Shown in pieces: positions 14,580 to 22,411 of a stretch of DNA of 24,836 nucleotides. The stretch lies in assembly GCA_045105695.1 (NCBI GenBank), contig JBGCDT010000488.1, forward strand, positions 1 through 24,836, in the 5' to 3' direction. Each line of letters opens with the position of its first letter. Positions within the stretch are counted from its first letter, which is position 1. A model generated the notes under the pieces. The model was not told the DNA's origin. It ran no database searches and saw only the letters and a program-made list of their open reading frames with translations. Origin of the DNA: CALGLS01 sp045105695. Lineage in GTDB: Bacteria > Bacteroidota > Bacteroidia > Chitinophagales > Saprospiraceae. The translations under genes were made by a program, and so were the position numbers.

Positions 14580-15515
14580 ATGAGACTTATTTTATCTTTT
14601 TTACTTTTCAGCATTCCATTCATAAGCCAAGCTAAGTCCTTTTCCAATGCCACAGATACCATCATCACTATTGAGGGTTATCTGAATGCTAATGACATCA
14701 AGCCACAGCGTTCCGACAAACGCGTGTATTACCACATAGAAAGTTATGGAGATGGTGTCCAACCCAAAGCAGGCGATTATGTAAAAGTGCGTTTCAAAGG
14801 AAAACTCCTCAACGGAAACGTATTTGATGAATCGGCAGAAGACGAACCTTTTGTTTTTCAGCTGGGCTACCGACAAGTAATACTAGGTTGGGAACATGGC
14901 ATACCGCTCTTTCAGGTTGGTAGTAAAGGAAGTCTGTTTGTACCCGCCGAACTGGGTTACGGAAATCAAGGCGTAGGTTCTGTCCCAGCGAATTCGCCAT
15001 TGCATTTTGAAATTGAGGTTTTAGGAATTCTATCTTTCGATGAATACGATGCTTATATGGTAGAGATGGAAAAAAAGCAGCGGATGCGTTTTGAGGCAGA
15101 AAAAGAGAAGCAGTTTGTTGCCGATAAAAAAATCATTCAGGATTATATTATTTCTAAAAAGATAAAAAAAGCAAAACGGGATGATAGCGGTCTTAGTTAT
15201 GCTTTAACAAAAAAAGGGAAAGGAGATTTGCCACAAGCGGGCGATGTTGTAGAAGTGAGTTATACTGGTTACTTGACCGACGGTTCTGTTTTCGACAAAG
15301 GAAAATACACCGTTCCACTAGGCAAAGGAAAGGTTATCAAAGGCTGGGAAGAAGGGCTGCCTTATTTTAAAAAAGGAAGTGAAGGCTGGATTTTCATTCC
15401 GTCTAAATTAGCCTACGGCCCTCGTCCAATTGAAGAGGATGATATCTCTATACCAGCTAATTCTGTTCTTGTTTTTAAAATAAAAGTGAAAGATATTAAG
15501 CGGAAGAGTAGTTGA
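14580..15515 (+). CDS. Secreted tandem FKBP-type peptidyl-prolyl isomerase
   Basis: A 311-residue protein with a signal peptide (1-18, FISQA-K). Two FKBP domains: about 64-150 (VFDES, VILGWEHGIPLF, PAELGYG) and about 219-306 (VSYTGYLTDGSVFD, VIKGWEEGLPYF, PSKLAYG). They are joined by a charged helical linker (about 155-200) rich in Lys and Glu that could form a coiled coil. FKBPs catalyse cis-trans isomerisation of prolyl bonds; here it would act on exported proteins in the periplasm, possibly as a folding chaperone. The conserved Asp of the VFD motif is kept in both domains. Tandem secreted FKBPs are common in Bacteroidota. Followed by hairpins at 15522-15565 and a strong inverted repeat. 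Confidence 0.93.
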   Translation: MRLILSFLLFSIPFISQAKSFSNATDTIITIEGYLNANDIKPQRSDKRVYYHIESYGDGVQPKAGDYVKVRFKGKLLNGNVFDESAEDEPFVFQLGYRQVILGWEHGIPLFQVGSKGSLFVPAELGYGNQGVGSVPANSPLHFEIEVLGILSFDEYDAYMVEMEKKQRMRFEAEKEKQFVADKKIIQDYIISKKIKKAKRDDSGLSYALTKKGKGDLPQAGDVVEVSYTGYLTDGSVFDKGKYTVPLGKGKVIKGWEEGLPYFKKGSEGWIFIPSKLAYGPRPIEEDDISIPANSVLVFKIKVKDIKRKSS

Positions 15516-15521
15516 TTTTTT

Positions 15522-15586
15522 CGGCCAGGAGGCCGGTGGGGTGCGTATCTGATGCTGGAGCATCAAACGAGCGAGTGTGTGTGTGT
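15522..15586. repeat. Two tight hairpins and a (GT)6 run downstream of the FKBP gene
   Basis: CGGCC-AGGA-GGCCG (15522-15535) and TGATGC-TGGA-GCATCA (15550-15565) are perfect stems with 4-nt loops, followed by GTGTGTGTGTGT (15575-15586). The second hairpin head resembles that of the 9466-9755 palindrome apex (GATGC-TAAG-GCATC). Confidence 0.5.
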
Positions 15587-15597
15587 AATAAATCTAA

Positions 15598-15644
15598 TAA
15601 CAAAGCGACAGTCGAATCCATGTGATCTGACTGTCGCTTTGTTA
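15598..15644. terminator. Perfect 16-bp inverted repeat between convergent genes
   Basis: TAACAAAGCGACAGTC (15598-15613) and its exact complement (15629-15644) flank a 15-nt loop. It lies between the FKBP gene (plus) and tatA (minus), the place for a bidirectional terminator, although neither side has a strong T run. Confidence 0.65.
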
Positions 15645-15701
15645 GAACTAGCGTTTTGAAGGGAGCCAGTGATCGTACACTGAAAACCAAATAACCAAAA
15701 G

Positions 15702-15929
15702 TTACGCTTCCCCTTTGTTCTTCACCTCAGCGTCCTTACGCTCCTGATCTCTCATCCCTTCTTTGATCTCTCCTTCGATGGTTGCTCGGGCGCTGTTAAA
15801 TTCTTTGATTCCTTTACCAAGTCCTCGCATTAATTCTGGAATTTTCTTTCCTCCAAATAACAATAGAATAGCAAAAAGAACCAAAATGGCTTCATAACCA
15901 CCAAAAACAAATAGTAATATCGTATTCAT
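15702..15929 (-). CDS. tatA: Sec-independent protein translocase TatA
   Basis: A 75-residue TatA/TatB-family protein. One membrane span (about 5-24, EAILVLFAILLLF), then the conserved FGGKKIPELMRGLGKG hinge and amphipathic helix, then a charged tail. The short tail and Phe-Gly hinge fit TatA, the pore-forming subunit that moves folded proteins across the inner membrane, better than TatB. No tatC is nearby, so the translocase genes are dispersed. A TACTTTTG -7 box precedes it on the minus strand. It lies convergent to the FKBP gene across the 16-bp inverted repeat. Confidence 0.92.
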   Translation of the reverse strand: MNTILLFVFGGYEAILVLFAILLLFGGKKIPELMRGLGKGIKEFNSARATIEGEIKEGMRDQERKDAEVKNKGEA

Positions 15930-15947
15930 AATAATTAATTTAGATTA

Positions 15948-15955
15948 CAAAAGTA
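15948..15955 (-). promoter_or_regulatory. Probable -7 box for tatA
   Basis: On the minus strand TACTTTTG, a full TAnnTTTG match, 19 nt before the tatA ATG. No TTG about 20 nt upstream. The implied leader is very short. Confidence 0.45.
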
Positions 15956-16140
15956 CAGTCTTATTTTTGTATTGTACGCTTTTGATAAGGCATTTATTTT
16001 ATAGGAGTCTTTAGGAGTTAGTCTTTGGTCTTTAGCTAGCTCAATTCGCAAGAGCGGTTTTCATTTTTTTAAAGTCTTTGATAATTAGTATTTAGTAACC
16101 GACGGGCTTAATTCGCGAAAGGACGTACTAAATATAAAAC

Positions 16141-16180
16141 CTTATCAACCTTATCTGCCTCACCTACCCCATCAACCTTT
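16141..16180. repeat. Second tract of the degenerate 9-nt repeat
   Basis: Plus strand reads ATCAACCTT, ATCTGCCTC, ACCTACCCC, ATCAACCTT as consecutive 9-nt units, ending two bases from the oxygenase stop codon. On the coding (minus) strand the words AGGTTGATGG and CAGATAAGGTTGATAAGG correspond to AGGTTGATGG and CGGATAAGATTGATGAGG after the ferredoxin reductase gene. Confidence 0.65.
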
Positions 16181-16181
16181 A

Positions 16182-17138
16182 CTAAGCCTTCTTCAAACCA
16201 ATCTCCCTCAACCGCTCATCCAAATATTCCCCTGCCGTAATTGATTCATAAGCCAAAGGGTTTTCTGCGGTTACACATTTGTCCAGGCAAGTTAAATCCA
16301 TAGTCGTTTTTGGATGTAAGAAAAAAGGAATAGACAAGCGAGGCATATGCCATTCTGACTTTGGTGGATTGACCACTCGGTGCGTTGTAGATTTCAAATA
16401 ATTGTTAGTCAGCCGCTGGAGCATGTCTCCTACGTTGATTACAATTTCGTCTTCGCCTGGAGTGATGTCCATCCATTCTCCGTCCTTGTTGAGCAATTGA
16501 AGACCACCTGCGGAAGCACCTACAAGTAGCGTAATCAAATTAATGTCCTCATGCTGCTCTGCTCTAATAGCGGAATCTGGTTCTTGCGTAATTGGCGGAT
16601 AATGAATCGCTCTCAGAATACTATTCCCGTTATGTATTTTTTCTTTGAAATAATCTGATCCCAATTCTAAGTAAATAGAAATAGCGCTCAGCAGATGCCC
16701 TCCTGATTTTTCAAAAGCCTTATACAAAGTTGTTCCTCCTTTTGAAAAATCTGGAATGTCATCAGTTACCACATTGTCAGGGTAAGAAGCTCTGATCGGA
16801 TCACCATCGGTTACTTCCTGGCCGATCTGGAAAAACTCTTTGAGATCTGCTACTTTAGATTGCTTTGCATGTTCTTTCCCGAAAGAGGTATATCCGCGTT
16901 GCCCCGCCAGTCCTTCCACCTCATACTTTCGTTTGGTGGATTCTTCCATATTAAAAAACGCTTTTGCATTGCTGTAAAAGTCTTCGATCAGCTCTTTAGG
17001 AATACCGTGATTGATTACTCCTACGAATCCGATTTCATGAAACGCATTTCCGATTTGCTGTACGAATGCTGTTCTCTCTTCTTCTGTTCCGTTTACAAAT
17101 TTAGAAAGATCGACTACTGGTATTACTCTTTTTGACAT
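16182..17138 (-). CDS. Fe(II)/2-oxoglutarate oxygenase, isopenicillin N synthase-like family
   Basis: A 318-residue non-heme iron oxygenase of the IPNS/2OG family. The N-terminal DIOX_N part (about 5-120) contains GFVGVINHGIP; the catalytic jelly roll carries the iron triad His196-x-Asp198 (EQHEDINLITLL) and His253 (STTHRVVNP), and Arg267-x-Ser269 (MPRLSIPFF), which binds the 2-oxoglutarate carboxylate. All key residues are present, so it should be active. Substrate unknown; relatives range from antibiotic and hormone synthesis to catabolic hydroxylases. It stands alone with no biosynthetic neighbours. Its 3' flank is the 9-nt repeat tract. Cytoplasmic, single gene on the minus strand. Confidence 0.9.
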   Translation of the reverse strand: MSKRVIPVVDLSKFVNGTEEERTAFVQQIGNAFHEIGFVGVINHGIPKELIEDFYSNAKAFFNMEESTKRKYEVEGLAGQRGYTSFGKEHAKQSKVADLKEFFQIGQEVTDGDPIRASYPDNVVTDDIPDFSKGGTTLYKAFEKSGGHLLSAISIYLELGSDYFKEKIHNGNSILRAIHYPPITQEPDSAIRAEQHEDINLITLLVGASAGGLQLLNKDGEWMDITPGEDEIVINVGDMLQRLTNNYLKSTTHRVVNPPKSEWHMPRLSIPFFLHPKTTMDLTCLDKCVTAENPLAYESITAGEYLDERLREIGLKKA

Positions 17139-17255
17139 GGATTTATTTTTTTTACTTATGTAGGTACAAAGCTTTCTTATAACAGTTGAACCAAGGAACT
17201 GTTTCAGAAAATCTGTTCTCTACAAAAAGTTCTTACAACAAAAGTACGGACTAAT

Positions 17256-18260
17256 TTACCGAGGTTTATATTTTGCTTTGTTTAAAATTTGCTGGGCATC
17301 GGTTTCTTCGATGAGTTGCGTAAGTGTAGTTTCTGGATATCTATTCATATATGATTTTACGATTTGCCAACCGGTCCAATTGGCTGTACGGCCTGGAGCG
17401 TCGGCAGGCATGCCTGGAGAGTTCGGGCTGTGGTCTACCAGTTTACGAATATCTCTCAGGCTGGTAGAATACAATAGATCTTCTCCAAGGAAGTGCGTCC
17501 ACATTTGTAGCTCGTTTTCTTGAACCCACTCCGTTTCCAACTGTGTATAACCGAGCTTAATACTGTCCGGTGTATGAGGTAGCAGCGCGTCCATCACGTA
17601 CAAAATCTTTCCATTGTGAATCATGATATCCAACAACTTCTCTCCTTTCGAGGTACCGACCAAATCATTTGCGACCGCCTCTATTGCCCTAGAGACGATA
17701 TGCTTTTGATTCATAGTCCGTCGAATGTATTTTGGAAAAACATTAGGATCATAAAGTGGGTAATTCTCTCCTAAGAAAAAATCTAACCCGACCCCAAGCA
17801 CTCCTTCGTAAGTGAATGCACCGTAAGAATATTCAGAAACAAAGGTGACTACTTTAGGGATTTCTTTTTTAGGGAAATAATATTTGTGAAAACGAAATGC
17901 TTCTTCCAATTCCGCAGTTTCTTTTGAGAAATCACCAAACACTATTCCTACCGTATCAACCAAACCTCGAATGGTCTCGCTTTTTACAAAGGCAGAAAAA
18001 ACATCATCTCTTTGCAAGACAGGGAGTATCTTTCCGAGATATAGTTCGTCAAAGAACACAGGATATTCGACTTTGAGATTTTCTTTACCAGTTATAAGGT
18101 CGCTAGTATCTAAGGCAAACAGGTCCTTCTCAAACTGATTTACCTTAAGGTCCACATCGATCTGTGATACATCTGGAATATTTTTACCTTTGTCGAGTAC
18201 ACAGGCAGAGATTGAAAAAAGGATAAAAAGGCAGAAGATGCCTCTACTGTACAAACTCAT
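17256..18260 (-). CDS. gldB: Gliding motility lipoprotein GldB
   Basis: From the ATG at 18260 the protein has 334 residues and begins with a lipoprotein signal, MSLYSRGIFCLFILFSISAC, with lipid-modified Cys20. A longer start at 18293 would place 11 odd residues before the signal and would overlap the -7 box, so I reject it. The body matches GldB: FDELYLGKILP, LGENYPLYDPNVFPKYI, MIHNGKILYVMDALLPHT, LGYTQLETEW, NELQMWTHFLGEDLLYS, PGRTANWTGWQIVKSYM. GldB is an essential gliding or type IX secretion-associated lipoprotein of unclear mechanism in flavobacteria; homologues also occur in non-gliding Bacteroidota. The usual partner gldC is absent here. Divergent from the PorT-like gene. Confidence 0.85.
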   Translation of the reverse strand: MSLYSRGIFCLFILFSISACVLDKGKNIPDVSQIDVDLKVNQFEKDLFALDTSDLITGKENLKVEYPVFFDELYLGKILPVLQRDDVFSAFVKSETIRGLVDTVGIVFGDFSKETAELEEAFRFHKYYFPKKEIPKVVTFVSEYSYGAFTYEGVLGVGLDFFLGENYPLYDPNVFPKYIRRTMNQKHIVSRAIEAVANDLVGTSKGEKLLDIMIHNGKILYVMDALLPHTPDSIKLGYTQLETEWVQENELQMWTHFLGEDLLYSTSLRDIRKLVDHSPNSPGMPADAPGRTANWTGWQIVKSYMNRYPETTLTQLIEETDAQQILNKAKYKPR

Positions 18261-18290
18261 TTTATTGATTTTTCTTGAATATTTTAGACA

Positions 18291-18298
18291 CAAAACTA
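18291..18298 (-). promoter_or_regulatory. Probable -7 box for gldB
   Basis: Minus strand TAGTTTTG, a full TAnnTTTG match, 31 nt before the ATG at 18260. It supports the shorter start and lies in the 115-nt region shared with the divergent PorT-like gene. Confidence 0.5.
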
Positions 18299-18375
18299 TA
18301 TCGCCAGTCGTTCAGTTAACGCTAAGTAATTATACAAAACACCTGGCACTAAATTGTAAACATAAACCACCAAAG

Positions 18376-19119
18376 ATGAAAAAAATTGCAGCGACTTTCG
18401 CATTTTTAAGCCTCTTGCTCGTGAGTAGCAATGCGCAGACGGATTACCGGTTCGGATTTGAAGTGAGCCCTACTGTTTCTTGGTTACGAACAGATGATAA
18501 TACTATCGAAGGCAATGGAGCTAACCTTGGTCTTAGACTGGGTGTAAACGGAGAAAGCTACTTTGCAGAAAACTATGCCTTCACTTTCGGTCTTCGTTTC
18601 GCCTTCAATCAGGGCGGTACACTCAACCATGAGAATGGAGGAGACCTTTGGCCAACTGATGCACTAAGCGATGATGTTTATAGAGATCTACCTGCTGATG
18701 TCAATCTAAAATATGGCGTACAGTATGTTGAAATTCCTTTAGGCTTTAAAATGCGTACCAATGATTTTGGTTATATCAAAGCTTATGCAGAATTACCACA
18801 GTTCATTCTAGGTATCAGAACACAAGGACGTGGAGCGATCGAAGCTGACCTTGTTAACGACACAGAGAAAGAAAACATTAAGGATGTCGTTCATCCAATT
18901 GTTCTTTCTTGGGGGCTAGGTGGTGGAGCAGAATATACTATCAACGAAAATACTTCTATCATTGCAGGGCTTTATTTCCAAAGTGGTATCACAGATATGA
19001 CAAGAAATAAAGGAACTTCAAAAATTGTCGATACTAGTACTGCTAGCGTAACAACAGAGGATGAAAATTCAAAAGCAACACTAGGTTCTATCACATTAAG
19101 ACTTGGTGTAATCTTTTAA
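18376..19119 (+). CDS. PorT-family outer-membrane beta-barrel protein
   Basis: 247 residues from the ATG at 18376. Signal peptide MKKIAATFAFLSLLLVSSNA with cleavage near residue 21-22 (NAQ). The mature part alternates hydrophobic and polar residues in strands: YRFGFEVSPTVSWL, GLRLGVNGESYF, FTFGLRFAFNQGG, VQYVEIPLGFKMRT, LGSITLRLGVIF, ending in Phe as barrel proteins do. VEIPLGFKMR is the conserved PorT/OMP_b-brl_2 signature. PorT of Porphyromonas is needed for type IX secretion, but this family is large and many members are simply barrels, so I give no gene symbol. A longer frame from 18190 is dismissed because it buries the signal peptide. A clear terminator follows. Confidence 0.85.
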   Translation: MKKIAATFAFLSLLLVSSNAQTDYRFGFEVSPTVSWLRTDDNTIEGNGANLGLRLGVNGESYFAENYAFTFGLRFAFNQGGTLNHENGGDLWPTDALSDDVYRDLPADVNLKYGVQYVEIPLGFKMRTNDFGYIKAYAELPQFILGIRTQGRGAIEADLVNDTEKENIKDVVHPIVLSWGLGGGAEYTINENTSIIAGLYFQSGITDMTRNKGTSKIVDTSTASVTTEDENSKATLGSITLRLGVIF

Positions 19120-19161
19120 AAACCAACTAATTAGAACCAACAATAATATTACGACACAGGG

Positions 19162-19190
19162 AAGGGCATCATTTTTGGATGCCCTTTTTT
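19162..19190 (+). terminator. Intrinsic terminator after the PorT-like gene
   Basis: AAGGGCATC (19162-19170) pairs with GATGCCCTT (19178-19186) across a 7-nt loop, and the T run continues to 19190. Strong and well placed, 43 nt after the stop. Confidence 0.85.
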
Positions 19191-19298
19191 GTTAATATGT
19201 GTATAATTTGCTAAAACCTATTTTAGTAGTCATTCGATTCTTAGATTGATATCAAAATGACAATGTGCACAGCATTTAGGAATGAAAGAATAAGTTTT

Positions 19299-19306
19299 TA
19301 AATTTG
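19299..19306 (+). promoter_or_regulatory. Probable -7 box for nadC
   Basis: TAAATTTG, a full TAnnTTTG match, 59 nt before the nadC ATG. No TTG at standard spacing (TTAG lies there instead). Confidence 0.4.
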
Positions 19307-19365
19307 AGGTTTATAAAATATTCTACCATTCTGATTCACCCTTTTGTAAAAACAGTTGGCTCATT

Positions 19366-20259
19366 ATGGAAACAGTAAATACAACTCCTACTATGTTAGA
19401 AACAGAATACATCAGTGCAGAACAGATTAGCACTTTCATCAAAGACGCTCTCCACGAGGACGTTCGTGATGGAGATCATACTTCTCTCGCTTGCATTCCT
19501 GAAAACCAAATTAGCAAAGCAAAACTGCTCATCAAAGACGACGGCGTTATCGCTGGTGTAGAACTCGCAAAAGCCGTCTTCAAGCACTGCGACCCCAATA
19601 GCGAAATCAATGTTTTTATCGAGGACGGAACTGCCGTTAGTTATGGCGATGTCGCTTTTGAAGTGACTTGCAATAGCCGTGCATTACTTACTGCGGAAAG
19701 ACTAGTATTGAATACCATGCAGCGCATGAGTGGAATTGCGACTTTGAGTAATCGATTTGCTTTTGAAGTAGAAGATTTACCCGTCAAAATATTAGATACT
19801 CGTAAAACAACACCTCTATTGAGATTTCTCGAAAAGTGGGCAGTCCGTGTTGGTGGTTGTAATAACTATCGCGATGGTTTGTACGATTGGATTATGATCA
19901 AAGATAACCACATTGATGCCTGTGGCTCTATTACAGAGGCAGTTAACAAAGTGAATGTTTATCTAAAAGAAAATAAAATGGACCTTGGAATTACAGTAGA
20001 GGTTCGAAATCTGGATGAATTAGACGAGGTACTGGCAGTAGGAAATGTCACTCGAATCATGCTTGATAATTTTGAATTGCCATTACTAAGAGCTGCAGTA
20101 CATCAAGTTGGGGATCGTTTTGAGACGGAGGCTTCTGGTGGAATTACTATTAATACAGTTAGAGAGGTTGCCAAATGCGGAGTGAATTATATCTCATCTG
20201 GAGCGCTGACACACTCTGCGCAGAGTATGGATATGAGTTTGAAGGTAATCAAGGAGTAG
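19366..20259 (+). CDS. nadC: Nicotinate-nucleotide diphosphorylase (carboxylating), quinolinate phosphoribosyltransferase
   Basis: A 297-residue NadC: quinolinate + PRPP gives nicotinate mononucleotide + CO2 + PPi, the step joining the de novo pathway to NAD. Motifs in order: AERLVLNTMQRMSGIAT (110-126), ILDTRKTTP (142-150), RVGGCNNYRDGLYDWIMIKD (161-180) followed by Asn181-His182, VEVRNLDEL (211-219), IMLDNF (231-236), EASGGI (255-260). All expected Arg, Lys and His residues are there and length is normal. The ATG at 19366 is the first; an inner ATG (residue 10) is possible since residues 1-12 look unconserved. No nadA or nadB nearby. A strong terminator follows. Confidence 0.96.
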   Translation: METVNTTPTMLETEYISAEQISTFIKDALHEDVRDGDHTSLACIPENQISKAKLLIKDDGVIAGVELAKAVFKHCDPNSEINVFIEDGTAVSYGDVAFEVTCNSRALLTAERLVLNTMQRMSGIATLSNRFAFEVEDLPVKILDTRKTTPLLRFLEKWAVRVGGCNNYRDGLYDWIMIKDNHIDACGSITEAVNKVNVYLKENKMDLGITVEVRNLDELDEVLAVGNVTRIMLDNFELPLLRAAVHQVGDRFETEASGGITINTVREVAKCGVNYISSGALTHSAQSMDMSLKVIKE

Positions 20260-20331
20260 AAAGATTCAATGCCTAGTAAACTGGTAACGGATTCTCAATA
20301 GGGTTTTTATTTTTAAAACTCTAACGTGCTA

Positions 20332-20370
20332 AAAACCGCTTTTTCCAAATTTGGGAAAAGCGGTTTTCTA
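20332..20370 (+). terminator. Intrinsic terminator after nadC
   Basis: A 15-bp stem, AAAACCGCTTTTTCC (20332-20346) with GGGAAAAGCGGTTTT (20353-20367), one G-T pair and a 6-nt loop. The T run is part of the stem, so it may also work in reverse. Confidence 0.85.
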
Positions 20371-20532
20371 TTTCACTTTATCACCCAAAGCTAATCATAA
20401 CGTTACTCCTCTAAAAAGAAACACAAAATACAAACTAAAATTTTAAACTTTTGCCATTTTTTGCTATTTTTAATCGCCAATAAGTTATATTGCAAAATAA
20501 TAACTTAATTTAATCACCCTAAACTTTATATT

Positions 20533-20970
20533 ATGCTGGACGAACAAGTACGCAGAATTATGGCTCCCGATCCACTTACGGTCAACTCTACTGATAATTT
20601 AGCAGAAGTATCGGAAATGATGGTTAACCAACAACTACAACAGGTTCCTGTGGTAGACAATGGTAAATTCTTAGGTATCGTTACCTCTTATGATATTTGG
20701 CAAGCGTCAAAAAATAAAGGTGAGGATTCCAATCGATTAGTAAATGATGTGATGAATACCAATGTCATCAAGATTTCTCCAAAGGATAAAATGGGAACTG
20801 CCGCTGAGTTATTTATGGACAAGCGTTTCAAAACTCTTCCTGTGGTTAATCTCCATAACGAGCTAAAAGGAGTCATCACAGCTTTTGATGTCATTAAATA
20901 CGTTTTCAAAAACGAATACCCACATCCAAGTATTTACAACAGTATCCTGAATGAACCTGCTGCGCGATAA
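20533..20970 (+). CDS. CBS-domain pair protein
   Basis: A 145-residue protein that is almost entirely a tandem CBS (Bateman) module: CBS1 about 1-63 (IMAPDPLTVNSTDNLAEVSE, PVVDNGKFLGIVTSYDI), CBS2 about 73-132 (VMNTNVIKISPKDKMGTAAE, PVVNLHNELKGVITAFDVI). The two-fold repeat is clear from the VPVVD/LPVVN and GIVTS/GVITA pairs. Such modules bind adenosine ligands (AMP, ATP, SAM) and regulate a partner, which is not encoded nearby. Cytoplasmic. It stands alone between two strong terminators, so it is monocistronic. Stand-alone CBS proteins are often linked to redox or energy sensing; the target here is unknown. Confidence 0.92.
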   Translation: MLDEQVRRIMAPDPLTVNSTDNLAEVSEMMVNQQLQQVPVVDNGKFLGIVTSYDIWQASKNKGEDSNRLVNDVMNTNVIKISPKDKMGTAAELFMDKRFKTLPVVNLHNELKGVITAFDVIKYVFKNEYPHPSIYNSILNEPAAR

Positions 20971-21026
20971 TTCTTAAATCCTTCAAAAGCATTTTATAGA
21001 AAAAAATATACACTAATACGATGAAG

Positions 21027-21066
21027 TCCGTTTGCTTTTGCTAGCAAGCGGATTTTGTTTTTTGAT
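21027..21066 (+). terminator. Intrinsic terminator after the CBS gene
   Basis: TCCGTTTGC (21027-21035) pairs with GCAAGCGGA (21044-21052), with one G-T pair and an 8-nt loop, then TTTTGTTTTTTG. A classic terminator. Confidence 0.85.
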
Positions 21067-21127
21067 TCGAAAGGAGATCCTTTCTAAGTTTTTGAACTTT
21101 CATAAACAATAAAGCATCTGGTTCATT

Positions 21128-21135
21128 TACCTTTG
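21128..21135 (+). promoter_or_regulatory. Probable -7 box for the DUF457 operon
   Basis: TACCTTTG, a full TAnnTTTG match, 33 nt before the ATG at 21168. No TTG at 19-21 nt upstream. Confidence 0.5.
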
Positions 21136-21167
21136 GGGCCAAGAATTAAAATCAAGCAAATAAACAC

Positions 21168-22400
21168 ATGGATTCATTAACACAAGTTGTATTAGGTGCC
21201 GCTGTAGGAGAAGCAGTACTCGGAAAAAAGGTAGGAGGTCGAGCGATGATTTGGGGAGGCTTCGCTGGTTTTTTGCCAGATTTGGATGTGGCTTCCAGTT
21301 TTGTCGTTGATGAGATCAGTGCGCTGGCCATCCACAGAGGAATTACACACTCGTTTATTTTTGCAGCGGTGTTTTCCATTTTTATCGCCTGGCTGGTTCA
21401 TCAACTTTATGACAGTGGTTTATACAAAAGAAAACTATACAAAATCATCGCCTCCATAATAGGAATTGGTGGTTTAGTCTTTACAGCCAACTATCTGCCT
21501 TATATGGTTTCTGACAAGTTGAATATGCAACTGCTACTCATCAGTACAGGCGTTGGAGCATTAATTCTTTTATTAATGAACCGCTATTACTTTCAAGTAG
21601 AACAACGAGTAGTTGACACGACTTGGAAAGACTGGTACTGGCTTTTCTTTTGGGCCATCATTACGCATCCGATTTTGGATTGCTTTACTACGTATGGTAC
21701 GCAAATCTTTTTACCTTTTAGCGATTACCGAGTGGCCTTCAATGTTATATCTGTAGCTGATCCATTGTATACGGTTCCGTTTTTATTGACAGTGATTATT
21801 GCTGCGAATTTAAGAAGAGGAACCAAATGGAGAAGCATTGTGAATTGGACAGGCATCATCATCAGTAGTTGTTATATGCTCTTTTGCTATTACCATAAAA
21901 CACAGGTCAATAAAATTTTCGAGCAGTCCCTTGCTGAAAACAACATTCCCTACAGTAGATATATGACCTCTCCTCTGATTTTCAATAACGTACTATGGTT
22001 GGGTGTCGCAGAAAGTGATACCGCTTTCTACCATGCTTACTATTCTTTTATGGATGAAGATACGGATATGAATGAGTACAACGTTTTCCCTAAGCAACAC
22101 AATTTGCTTTCGCAATACGAAGGCGATCCTACGCTAAAAACACTCCGTTGGTTTTCTAACGACTATTATACGTTACTCAGAAGACCAGATGGAGAGCTGC
22201 AAATGAACGACGTCCGCTTTGGGATTTTCACAACTAAATTACAGAAGCATACAGATTATGTTTTTAAATTTATTCTAGAAGAAAAAAAAGATGGATTGGA
22301 AATGCGCCAGTCCAGGGAAGGGCGAGAAATTAATAAAGAAACTTTCAAAGAGCTTTGGGATCGAATCTGGGGGAACCCTAGGAATGAAACGGAACTTTAA
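21168..22400 (+). CDS. DUF457/YdjM-family membrane-bound metal-dependent hydrolase
   Basis: A 410-residue membrane protein. It opens MDSLTQVVLGAAVGEAVLGK, the family signature, with FLPDLD (35-40) and HRGITHS (His56, His61). Several spans follow (about 63-82, 95-112, 120-138, 156-175, 203-215, 226-241), with ITHPILDCFTTYG (His167, Asp171) and ISVADPLYT at 194-202. These His and Asp residues form the predicted metal site. Residues about 250-410 are a soluble extension. Homologues are annotated as inner-membrane hydrolases; substrates are not known, though lipids are suspected. The gene is followed after 11 nt by a small secreted protein, so they probably form an operon. Confidence 0.85.
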   Translation: MDSLTQVVLGAAVGEAVLGKKVGGRAMIWGGFAGFLPDLDVASSFVVDEISALAIHRGITHSFIFAAVFSIFIAWLVHQLYDSGLYKRKLYKIIASIIGIGGLVFTANYLPYMVSDKLNMQLLLISTGVGALILLLMNRYYFQVEQRVVDTTWKDWYWLFFWAIITHPILDCFTTYGTQIFLPFSDYRVAFNVISVADPLYTVPFLLTVIIAANLRRGTKWRSIVNWTGIIISSCYMLFCYYHKTQVNKIFEQSLAENNIPYSRYMTSPLIFNNVLWLGVAESDTAFYHAYYSFMDEDTDMNEYNVFPKQHNLLSQYEGDPTLKTLRWFSNDYYTLLRRPDGELQMNDVRFGIFTTKLQKHTDYVFKFILEEKKDGLEMRQSREGREINKETFKELWDRIWGNPRNETEL

Positions 22401-22411
22401 AATAAATTATC

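Larger units (their letters stand above)
15930..16181. other. Intergenic region with decayed direct repeats
   Basis: Besides the tatA promoter box, it carries three AGTCTTTRG-like words (16006-16035) and two imperfect copies sharing GCTYAATTCGCRARAG (within 16021-16057 and 16074-16125). A 9-nt repeat tract (16141-16180) closes it. I see no gene in it. Confidence 0.45.

Noticed and set aside
18190..18375. Extended N-terminus of the PorT-like protein
   Set aside because: It would bury a clear signal peptide and overlap the divergent gldB gene and its promoter.
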